NCBI RefSeq assembly: GCF_016919725.2
Contig: NZ_JAJERH010000006.1
Span: 62,001-126,000, forward strand
Direction: 5' to 3'
From: Virgibacillus sp. AGTR
GTDB taxonomy: Bacteria; Bacillota; Bacilli; Bacillales; Amphibacillaceae
DNA length: 64,000 nucleotides
The position numbers and the translations under genes were made by a program. Within the stretch, counting starts at the first letter, position 1. Every line of letters begins with the position of its first letter. The notes below the pieces were generated by a model. It ran no database searches, was not told the origin of the DNA, and saw only the letters and a list, made by a program, of their open reading frames with translations. Of this stretch, positions 57,039 to 64,000 are shown piece after piece.

Positions 57039-58034
57039 TTAATCTTCTTCTAGCATATCCGCAAATAACCCATAAACAAACGCATGCGCATCAAATTCTT
57101 GTAGATCTTCCATCTTCTCTCCCAATCCTACATACTTAACTGGAAGTTGTAATTCATGACGAATAGCTAAAACAATACCACCCTTAGCTGTACCATCTAA
57201 TTTCGTTAAAACGATGCCAGAAACATCTGTCGCTTCTGAAAATGTTTTTGCTTGACTAAGAGCATTTTGCCCAGTAGTTGCATCCAATACAAGTAAAACT
57301 TCATGCGGAGCACCAGGGACCTCCCTCTCAATAACTCGCTTAACTTTTGCTAGTTCATTCATTAGATTAACTTTATTTTGTAATCTTCCTGCTGTATCAC
57401 AAATAAGAACATCAGCATTGCGTGATTTCGCTGACTTTATTCCATCAAAAATAACAGCAGCTGGATCACTACCTTCGTTTTGTTTGATTACATCAACACC
57501 GGCTCGTTCTCCCCAAATATCTAACTGTTCAATCGCTCCAGCTCGAAACGTATCTCCTGCAGCTAAAACCACTTTTTTTCCTTGTTGTTTTAGCTGATAG
57601 GCCAATTTACCAATAGATGTCGTTTTTCCAGCTCCATTTACACCCACTACTAAAATAATGGATAGTTGTTCCTCTTGAAGATTTAGATGTTCTGTTTGTT
57701 CATCATCTTCTCCGTAATATATTTCAACGAGTTTTTCTGAAATAACATCCTTCACCGCTTTGGAGTCTTTGATATTTTGTCGTTTTACTTCCATTTTCAA
57801 TTCATCAATTAAATCCATTACAGTCGATACACCAACATCAGCAGTGATTAACACTTCCTCTAATTCTTCGAAAAAGTCCTCGTCTACTTTCCGGTATCGA
57901 GCTATTAAATCATTAATCCTTCCAGAAAAAGATTGACGGGTCTTCTTCATCCCGTCTTTATATTTCGTTGAAACCTCTTTGGTTTCTTCTTCATTTTTTT
58001 GAAATTTCATTTTCCATTTATCCATAAATCCCAT
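57039..58034 (-). CDS. ftsY: SRP receptor FtsY
   Basis: 331 residues: short charged N-terminal A region, four-helix N domain, and G domain with VVGVNGAGKTTSIGKLAYQL-type G1, CDTAGRLQNK and TKLDGTAKGG. Docks SRP-ribosome complexes at the membrane. I prefer the ATG at 58034, 8 nt from GGAGG, over 58040, only 2 nt away. 13 bp after smc. Confidence 0.97.
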   Translation of the reverse strand: MGFMDKWKMKFQKNEEETKEVSTKYKDGMKKTRQSFSGRINDLIARYRKVDEDFFEELEEVLITADVGVSTVMDLIDELKMEVKRQNIKDSKAVKDVISEKLVEIYYGEDDEQTEHLNLQEEQLSIILVVGVNGAGKTTSIGKLAYQLKQQGKKVVLAAGDTFRAGAIEQLDIWGERAGVDVIKQNEGSDPAAVIFDGIKSAKSRNADVLICDTAGRLQNKVNLMNELAKVKRVIEREVPGAPHEVLLVLDATTGQNALSQAKTFSEATDVSGIVLTKLDGTAKGGIVLAIRHELQLPVKYVGLGEKMEDLQEFDAHAFVYGLFADMLEED

Positions 58035-58047
58035 TTCCATTACCTCC

Positions 58048-61000
58048 TTATGACTTTATTAATTCCTTTGTATCTTCCAGTCGAACGGAAACTAATCGAG
58101 ATACACCCGATTCCTGCATCGTTACACCATATAGAACATCTGCTTCTTCCATTGTACCTTTTCGGTGGGTGATTACAATGAATTGGGTATTTTCACTAAA
58201 TATTTTTACATAGTTAGCAAAACGTGATACGTTTGCTTCATCTAACGCTGCCTCTACTTCATCTAATACACAGAATGGCACTGGACGCACTCGTAAAATA
58301 GCAAATAATAAAGCAATAGCAGTTAATGCCCGCTCTCCACCAGATAATAACCCTAAATGCTGAAGCTTCTTACCCGGCGGCTGTGCTACGATATCTACGC
58401 CTGTATCCAGTAAACTTTTTGGGTCCGTTAATTTTAATTCGGCCCGACCTCCACCAAAGAGTTGTTGAAATACGGTAGCAAACTCTTCCTTTATTTGCTG
58501 AAAAGTATTGCCAAATCGTTTTTTCATTTCTTCATCCATTTCCGCAATTACATCGTAAAGGGTTTTCTTGGCATCAACTAAATCAGTTTGTTGCTCTGTC
58601 AAAAATGTGTACCGCTCAGTGATTCGTTCATACTCATCGATTGCCCCTAAATTCACTGTCCCCAACTGATCAATTTGCTGCTTCAATTGCTGCACCGCTG
58701 ATTGAGATGCTTCTTTATTTTCAGCCTTATCGTAGATTTGTTTTGCCTTCTCATACGTAATAATGTATTCATTCTGTAAATGAGACAGAAGATTTTCTAA
58801 TTCTACATCCATTCGATTCGACTGTACTTCTTTTTTCTGAATATCTGCTCTGAGAGCTTCGTAATGTTTATTCTCTTCTTTCAATTCACGCTCTTTATCC
58901 TGCATGATTTGCGTGCGTTCTGATCTTTCTCCTCGCTTTTTTTGTATGGTTTCTGTGATTTTTTCCTTCTCAGTACGATGATTCGAAATAGATGCATCAA
59001 TTTCCTCTTCCGTCTCATTCGACTGATGAAAAGCAAGCAAATCATCTAATTCCTCAGCATACAGATCGTATTGACGTTGTAGTTCAGCTAATTGGTTCTG
59101 AACACTATTTGTTTTCTCCCGCTGACTCTTCTCGCGCTCATCCTGTTCTGCTAGTAATACATGGTTGCGATGTAACTCCTCTTGTAACCTTTCCTTATTC
59201 TCTTGAACTTCCGATTGTTGCTTTGTTACTATTTCAATTTCTTCCTCTAGTTGTTGGGTCTTACTATTTAAGTCGGCTAATTCCTCTGTTAATCGCGCTT
59301 GTCGTTGAACGAGCTGTTCTTTATCTTCTGCAAATTGTTTTTTATCCTGATCGTATAATGTAAGATTATCGTTTAAGGTTTCTTTTTTCATTTCAATTTC
59401 TCGATGAAAAGCACGTAATTCCTGTAGTTTTTGCTGCTCTTGTTGAATACTCTGTTCTTCTTCAAGTAATTGTTTTTCTGTTTCACTAATATATTGCTTT
59501 TGCTTTTGTACATTTTTTTCAAAATCTAAGGTTTTTGATTCAAACTGCCTTAGCTTCTCCGTCATTTCCTGTAGATCTTTTTCTCTTGTAAATAGAGATT
59601 GATTTGTCTTTTTTTGCGCTCCACCTGACATGGAACCTCCTGGGTTAACAACATCTCCCTCCAGTGTGACAATACGAAATTTCCGCATCGCCGTAGTAGC
59701 CAGCTCGTTGGCATCTTTTAATGTTTTTGCAATAATAACGTGTCCCATTAGATGATTAATGGCCTTCCTGTACGTATTATCCACATTGACTAGATGCGAT
59801 GCGATGCCGATAAATCCTTGATGCTGCTCTAACTTCTTCATTAGCTCGCTTGGAATAAAACGCTCTTGGATAGAAGCTAACGGTAAAAATGTTGCCCGGC
59901 CACTATTTGTTTTTTTCAACCATACGATGGATTGTCTTGCTGCCTTATCATCTTTTACAACAATGTGTTGTGCCTGTCCACCAAGTACCGTTTCTATCGC
60001 AGTGATATAGGATTTGGGTACATGTATTAATTCAATAACTGCTCCATTAATATCTGTCAAGGTTCCATCTTCTCTTGCCTTTAGCACAGCCTTTACACCA
60101 TGAAAGAATCCCTGAAAGTCTTCTTTCATTTCTTCAAGCATTTCTTTTTTTGATTTAATTTTTTCGATGTACTGATACCCTTGATATAATTTTGCCTGCG
60201 CTTCTTGGAACTCACTTCTTCTTTGCTCCAATTCTTGCTTGATCGCTTTTATAGTGTCGTCTTTGTCTGCGTACTTATTTTCTTGGCTCTTTAGATCTTC
60301 TGCCAGTTGATTTGCTTGCTTTGTCAGTTTTTCTCTTTCACGCAGTAAGTCTTTAAATTTTTCCGTTTGTTTTTCTTTCTTGCCATCAAGCTGTTGAATT
60401 CGCTCGTCAATGGAGTGTAATTCATTTCGCCGAACAGCTTGCTTATTTAAATACTCGATGTACTCTGATTTTAAATCTTCAATTTTCTCCGCAAGGTTCT
60501 CTTTTCCTAAGCTTAGCTTCTGTTCGAGTTGTTTAATTTCACCTTTTGTTGCAGCTTTTATGGTTTGTAATTCAGATAGGCGTTTTTTTTCCTGAATAAC
60601 TTCTTCATGCAATTTTCCAATTCGAATTGAAGTTTCCTTTTTTTGCTCCTCCAGTTTTTCTTTGTTGTCTTCAAAGTGCTTGAATCTCTCTAAAAATAAT
60701 TGCTTCTTTCCTTCATATTTTTCCAACTGCTGTGTCATAGATAACAAATCAGCCTGTAGCTTTTCGATGGTGCCATCTAATTGATCAATTGCTTGTCTTT
60801 CACTTTCTTGTGACGCTTCTTTTTGTTGAATCGCTGTTTTCAACTCTACTTCTTTTAATTTCATTTGATCGAGCTCTTGAAGCGTTGATTGCCATTGATT
60901 ATGTATAATCTCAATTTCAGCTAGAAGATAAGAAATTTCTTTTTCCTTTAATTCTTCTTTGAGTGCTACGTATTTTTCTGCTGTTTGTGCTTGCTTTTTC

Positions 61001-61614
61001 ATTGGATCGAGTTGTTGCTCGATTTCATGAATAATATCTTCTACACGGTTTAGATTTTCTTGTGTTTCAGCTAGTTTATATTCGGCTTTCTTCTTCCTCT
61101 GCTTATATTTCAGAACCCCAGCTGCCTCTTCAAAAATAGTCCTTCTTTCCTCTGCTTTTGAGCTAAGAATTTCTTCCACTTTTCCTTGACTAATAATTGA
61201 AAAGGCCTCACGTCCAAGTCCTGAATCCATGAACAAATCAACAATATCTTTTAATCGACACGATTGATTATTTATATAGAACTCACTTTCACCAGAACGA
61301 TATACCCTTCTAGTTACACTTACTTCTTCATATTCTAAAGGTAGGAGCTGGTCATGGTTATCCAATACTAACGTTACTTCTGCAACATTTAATGCTTTAC
61401 GTGTATCACTCCCTTGGAAAATAATATCTTCCATTTTAGATCCACGTAAGGATTTTGCCGACTGCTCCCCTAGCACCCAACGAATAGCATCCGTTATATT
61501 ACTTTTTCCACTTCCATTAGGTCCTACCACTGCAGTTACTCCTGGAACAAAATCAACATTAATCCGTTTTGCAAAAGATTTAAAGCCAACACTTTCCAAC
61601 CTTTTTAAGTACAT
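58048..61614 (-). CDS. smc: Chromosome condensation ATPase SMC
   Basis: 1188 residues, close to B. subtilis Smc. N-terminal Walker A GPNGSGKSNITDA near 32-44, two long coiled coils, a hinge (about 515-670, with VLGGQAQHIVVKDDKAARQS), and the C-terminal ABC signature LLSGGERALTAIALLFA with Walker B FCVLDEVEAALDEANV. Loads with ScpAB near the origin. ATG at 61614 with AGGAG 8 nt upstream; 27 codons upstream are rejected. rnc, normally adjacent, is 820 bp away. Confidence 0.98.
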   Translation of the reverse strand: MYLKRLESVGFKSFAKRINVDFVPGVTAVVGPNGSGKSNITDAIRWVLGEQSAKSLRGSKMEDIIFQGSDTRKALNVAEVTLVLDNHDQLLPLEYEEVSVTRRVYRSGESEFYINNQSCRLKDIVDLFMDSGLGREAFSIISQGKVEEILSSKAEERRTIFEEAAGVLKYKQRKKKAEYKLAETQENLNRVEDIIHEIEQQLDPMKKQAQTAEKYVALKEELKEKEISYLLAEIEIIHNQWQSTLQELDQMKLKEVELKTAIQQKEASQESERQAIDQLDGTIEKLQADLLSMTQQLEKYEGKKQLFLERFKHFEDNKEKLEEQKKETSIRIGKLHEEVIQEKKRLSELQTIKAATKGEIKQLEQKLSLGKENLAEKIEDLKSEYIEYLNKQAVRRNELHSIDERIQQLDGKKEKQTEKFKDLLREREKLTKQANQLAEDLKSQENKYADKDDTIKAIKQELEQRRSEFQEAQAKLYQGYQYIEKIKSKKEMLEEMKEDFQGFFHGVKAVLKAREDGTLTDINGAVIELIHVPKSYITAIETVLGGQAQHIVVKDDKAARQSIVWLKKTNSGRATFLPLASIQERFIPSELMKKLEQHQGFIGIASHLVNVDNTYRKAINHLMGHVIIAKTLKDANELATTAMRKFRIVTLEGDVVNPGGSMSGGAQKKTNQSLFTREKDLQEMTEKLRQFESKTLDFEKNVQKQKQYISETEKQLLEEEQSIQQEQQKLQELRAFHREIEMKKETLNDNLTLYDQDKKQFAEDKEQLVQRQARLTEELADLNSKTQQLEEEIEIVTKQQSEVQENKERLQEELHRNHVLLAEQDEREKSQREKTNSVQNQLAELQRQYDLYAEELDDLLAFHQSNETEEEIDASISNHRTEKEKITETIQKKRGERSERTQIMQDKERELKEENKHYEALRADIQKKEVQSNRMDVELENLLSHLQNEYIITYEKAKQIYDKAENKEASQSAVQQLKQQIDQLGTVNLGAIDEYERITERYTFLTEQQTDLVDAKKTLYDVIAEMDEEMKKRFGNTFQQIKEEFATVFQQLFGGGRAELKLTDPKSLLDTGVDIVAQPPGKKLQHLGLLSGGERALTAIALLFAILRVRPVPFCVLDEVEAALDEANVSRFANYVKIFSENTQFIVITHRKGTMEEADVLYGVTMQESGVSRLVSVRLEDTKELIKS

Positions 61615-61742
61615 ATTACATTCTCCTAATTCAATAAAGAACATTGACAAATTGCATCTATTTAAGTTCTCAATTATCATAAATTTATCAAGCACGATTC
61701 TTATTCATCGTATTTCTATAATTAGTTTTACGAAAAACAAAT

Positions 61743-61771
61743 TTGGCTTTTTACCGCATTTATTTTATCAT
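61743..61771 (+). promoter_or_regulatory. Candidate promoter of the yfkK-like gene
   Basis: TTGGCT (61743-61748), 17 bp, TATCAT (61766-61771) on the plus strand, about 75 bp before the start codon. The smc promoter must lie in the same 231-bp divergent spacer on the other strand but was not clear. Confidence 0.45.
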
Positions 61772-61845
61772 AAACATAGAAACAAAAGAAGAGTAGACCA
61801 TACATACTCTATTAGTTTTAAATCGTAGGGGAGAGATATTATAGA

Positions 61846-62070
61846 ATGAGCTTAGAAAAACCATCAGCAGAAAATTTAAAGATTTTACTTGATGAAATTG
61901 CTGAACAACTAGATGTTGTTAATCGCACGATAATGGATCCGGAAGATTATGATTTGAATAAATATGAAGAGATCAAATTTATGTATGATATGATTAAACA
62001 GAAAGGGCGACTCAGCGCTCAAGAAACACAAGCTTTTATTGAAGAGCTACGATCTGTTCGAAAGCATTAA
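61846..62070 (+). CDS. YfkK family protein (UPF0435/DUF1128)
   Basis: 74 residues: LEKPSAENLKILLDEIAEQL, VVNRTIMDPEDYDLNKYEEI, KFMYDMIKQKGRLSAQETQA, ending EELRSVRKH. The match to the UPF0435/YfkK family is strong; its function is unknown. It is the only clear plus-strand gene and splits the conserved rnc-smc pair. GGGGAG is 12 nt upstream. It ends in its own terminator, so it is a self-contained cassette. Confidence 0.93.
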   Translation: MSLEKPSAENLKILLDEIAEQLDVVNRTIMDPEDYDLNKYEEIKFMYDMIKQKGRLSAQETQAFIEELRSVRKH

Positions 62071-62140
62071 GTGAATACGTAACGATTCCCATTATGAAGT
62101 TCGCGGGACAGAGGCCTGCCCACACGAATACAGAACCAAA

Positions 62141-62190
62141 AAAGATGCTCCTTCACTTAGCTAAGCTTAATGAGTGAAGGAAATCTTTTT
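62141..62190 (+). terminator. Terminator of the yfkK-like gene
   Basis: AAAGAT-GC-TCCTTCACT pairs with AGTGAAGGA-A-ATCTTT around a 15-nt loop, followed by a T-run on the plus strand. Located 71 bp past the stop; repeat copy C begins in its tail. Confidence 0.85.
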
Positions 62191-62195
62191 TTGTA

Positions 62196-62420
62196 GTCTA
62201 GGAAATTATAAAATTTACCCATGTGGATAAATGGCGCGTGTTGAGTCGCTTGCAAGGGGAGCTCCCAAACTTTCATTCTATTTAACTGTAATAGTGGTTT
62301 CTCATAAGAATGAAAAGTGTGAGCTGTTGCTTCCTGCGAGAGTGCGTCAGTTTTTGTGTACAAAAACTGACGCACTACTGAAAAAACAACGGCTCATCCT
62401 AATCGTTCTATCTACTTTAA
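62196..62420 (+). repeat. Dispersed intergenic repeat, copy C
   Basis: The first 20 bp are identical to 1352-1371 and GCGTGTTGA follows at the same distance (40 vs 41 bp). The rest differs from copies A and B: an imperfect long inverted repeat (GAGCT ... ACTTTCATTCT / AGAATGAAAAGT ... GAGCT) encloses 62262-62330, and a 36-bp palindrome follows. Short frames on both strands here look spurious. Confidence 0.65.
62341..62376. repeat. Perfect 17-bp inverted repeat (36-bp palindrome)
   Basis: AGTGCGTCAGTTTTTGT, a 2-bp centre, and its exact reverse complement. It lies about 60 bp downstream of the rnc stop. Without a T-run on either side it is not a standard terminator. Its placement just after rnc (RNase III) and inside a repeat makes it notable. 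Confidence 0.85.
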
Positions 62421-62436
62421 AACAACTGTAGTTGTT

Positions 62437-63120
62437 TTATGAATTATATTTATCTATCGCTGCTTTTGCAGCACGCTGCTCGGCTTCTTTTTTTGTGCGT
62501 CCAATGCCCGATCCATAAATTTCATTTTGAATGAGTACATTAGCAACAAATTCTTTATGATGAGATGGGCCTCTTTCTTCTATAATTCTATACTCGATTG
62601 ATTGATTTTTAATCTGTTGAATTAATTCTTGTAACTGACTCTTGTAATCCATCGCATGCGAAAAAGCACCATCTGTAATCTTCGGAAATACATGGTCTTC
62701 TAAAAATTGTAACGCTGCATCAAACCCCTGATCCAAATATAATGCTCCTAAGAAGGCTTCAAAAACATCAGCAAGTAAAGCAGAGCGGTCTCGACCACCT
62801 GTTTGTTCCTCCCCTTTACCTAGTAATATAAATTGACCAAATTCAAGACCTCTGGCAAAGCTAGCTAGTGAAGGTTCACAAACAATAGAGGCTCTTAATT
62901 TAGTCATTTCTCCTTCTGGCATATGTTGATGCTTACGAAAAAGATATTGAGATACTCCTAATTCTAGTACAGCATCACCTAGAAATTCCAACCTTTCATT
63001 ATCCGAAAATACTTCCTTACGATGCTCATTCACATAAGATGAATGTGTAAATGCCTGTCTAATCAATATATGGTTGTGAAACATAATATTTAAATGTTTC
63101 TCTAACTGGGCAATTTCCAC
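62437..63120 (-). CDS. rnc: Ribonuclease III
   Basis: About 227 residues: catalytic signature [40 protein letters not shown], and a C-terminal double-stranded RNA-binding domain ([13 protein letters not shown] to [10 protein letters not shown]). Processes rRNA and structured RNAs. I take a GTG at 63120, with GAGGTG 6 nt upstream; an ATG at 63141 lacks a site. Normally abuts smc. Confidence 0.96.
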   Translation of the reverse strand: MEIAQLEKHLNIMFHNHILIRQAFTHSSYVNEHRKEVFSDNERLEFLGDAVLELGVSQYLFRKHQHMPEGEMTKLRASIVCEPSLASFARGLEFGQFILLGKGEEQTGGRDRSALLADVFEAFLGALYLDQGFDAALQFLEDHVFPKITDGAFSHAMDYKSQLQELIQQIKNQSIEYRIIEERGPSHHKEFVANVLIQNEIYGSGIGRTKKEAEQRAAKAAIDKYNS

Positions 63121-63189
63121 GCTGGACACCTCAATTTCCATTAAATATACGGAAAGCCCCGCCAAAACTCGCGAGACTTTCTCTTCCTG

Positions 63190-63426
63190 TTATTCTTGTG
63201 TGCTGTTTATGTAGTTAACAGCATCACCAACTGTATTTATTTTTTCAGCCTCTTCATCAGCAATTGTCATATCAAATTCGTCTTCAAGCTCCATTACAAG
63301 CTCAACCACATCAAGAGAGTCAGCTTCTAAATCTTCTTTAAACGATGCTTCCATTGTTACTTTTGACTCTTCCACATCAAGACGATCAACGATAATATCT
63401 TTTACACGATCAAACACATCTGCCAC
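63190..63426 (-). CDS. acpP: Acyl carrier protein
   Basis: 78 residues, acidic. Phosphopantetheine attachment Ser37 in [19 protein letters not shown] start with AAAGGAGGTG upstream. Carrier for fatty acid synthesis; follows fabG by 34 bp. Confidence 0.98.
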   Translation of the reverse strand: MADVFDRVKDIIVDRLDVEESKVTMEASFKEDLEADSLDVVELVMELEDEFDMTIADEEAEKINTVGDAVNYINSTQE

Positions 63427-63460
63427 GTTCCTTCACCTCCTTTCAAGGAAATCCGTAGTA

Positions 63461-64000
63461 TTACATAACCATTCCACCATCAATATGAATCGTTTGGCCC
63501 GTAATGTAGTCTGCATCATCGCTTGCAAGGAAGCGTACAACCTTTGCAACATCCTCTGGCTCTCCAAGCTTGTTTAAAGGGATCATTGCTAGCATTTCCT
63601 TTTGCTGTTCATCAGTTAAGGCATCCGTCATATCTGTAGATATAAAACCTGGCGCTACGGCATTAACATGAATATTTCTTGAAGCAAGTTCCTTTGCTGT
63701 TGTTTTCGTTAAACCTATGACACCAGCTTTTGCTGCTACATAATTTGCTTGTCCAGGATTTCCGCTAACTCCAACAATGGAAGCTACGTTAACAATCTTT
63801 CCAGCTCTTTGCTTCATCATTTGTCTTGTAACTGCCTTTGTACAAACAAATACACCTTTTAAATTGGTATTAATTACTTGATCGAATTCTTCTTCTTTCA
63901 TTCTCATTAATAAATTATCTCTCGTTATACCGGCATTATTAACAAGAATGTCCAATGAACCAAAATTACTTACTACTTCTTTAATCATTGATTTAACACT
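63461..64000 (-). CDS. fabG: 3-oxoacyl-ACP reductase FabG (C-terminal part)
   Basis: The frame is open to the right edge, so only the last 179 residues are present. Short-chain dehydrogenase motifs: [23 protein letters not shown] (catalytic Ser), [15 protein letters not shown] (Tyr and Lys), [12 protein letters not shown], and the C-terminal [20 protein letters not shown]-dependent reduction step of fatty acid elongation. Next to acpP as in the fapR-plsX-fabD-fabG-acpP cluster. Confidence 0.97.
   Translation of the reverse strand, partial: SVKSMIKEVVSNFGSLDILVNNAGITRDNLLMRMKEEEFDQVINTNLKGVFVCTKAVTRQMMKQRAGKIVNVASIVGVSGNPGQANYVAAKAGVIGLTKTTAKELASRNIHVNAVAPGFISTDMTDALTDEQQKEMLAMIPLNKLGEPEDVAKVVRFLASDDADYITGQTIHIDGGMVM

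Noticed and set aside
62157-62431. 72-codon minus and 66-codon plus frames downstream of rnc
   Set aside because: They arise from the palindromic repeat C, which gives similar peptides on both strands; no binding sites.

Overview
The window reads as chromosomal core DNA of a low-GC, motile, Gram-positive Bacillaceae bacterium, most likely near Oceanobacillus/Virgibacillus/Gracilibacillus. The evidence is the Bacillus-type fla/che operon (CheC, CheD, FliY, SwrB, SwrD, MotE), the codY-hslUV-xerC unit, PolC-type polymerase, the SMC-FtsY-Ffh cluster and AT-rich spacers with sigma-A-like promoters. The species cannot be named from sequence alone. Almost every gene is on the minus strand, so transcription runs from high to low coordinates. 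The only convincing plus-strand gene is a small yfkK-like gene at 61.8 kb.

In transcription order (right to left) the layout is as follows. First, fabG (cut by the right edge), acpP and rnc. A spacer follows with a dispersed repeat, a 36-bp palindrome and the inverted yfkK gene. Next come smc-ftsY, ylxM-ffh, rpsP-khpA, ylqD-rimM-trmD, rplS with an L19-type leader, lepB-rbgA, rnhB, the flagellar-like pair ylqG-ylqH, sucC-sucD, dprA and topA. A second repeat and a small unknown gene stand where trmFO is expected, followed by xerC-hslV-hslU-codY.

A strong terminator and a 350-bp AT-rich control region then lead into the roughly 28-kb fla/che operon (36.9 down to 8.0 kb). It encodes the rod and MS ring (flgB, flgC, fliE, fliF), the switch and export ATPase (fliG to fliJ), motE, hook assembly (fliK, flgD, a hook-operon protein, flgE), swrD-fliL, the switch/phosphatase (fliM, fliY), cheY, the export gate (fliO, P, Q, R, flhB, flhA), flhF-flhG, cheB-A-W-C-D, sigD, a fapA-like gene, a small coiled-coil gene and swrB. 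Downstream are rpsB-tsf, pyrH-frr, uppS-cdsA, rseP and the start of polC, which is cut by the left edge.

The gene content is mostly conventional; the interest lies in what is missing and in the spacers. Compared with the Bacillus subtilis order, dxr (between cdsA and rseP), proS (between rseP and polC) and trmFO (between topA and xerC) are absent from their usual places. An extra inverted gene sits between rnc and smc. Copies of one dispersed intergenic repeat occupy three of these four breakpoints and no other place I recognised. A 9-bp perfect hairpin lies exactly between a Shine-Dalgarno-like sequence and the swrD start codon. An unusual 38-codon reading frame fills the fliP-fliQ gap. All matches to families and promoters come from reading the sequence; no database search or folding program was run.
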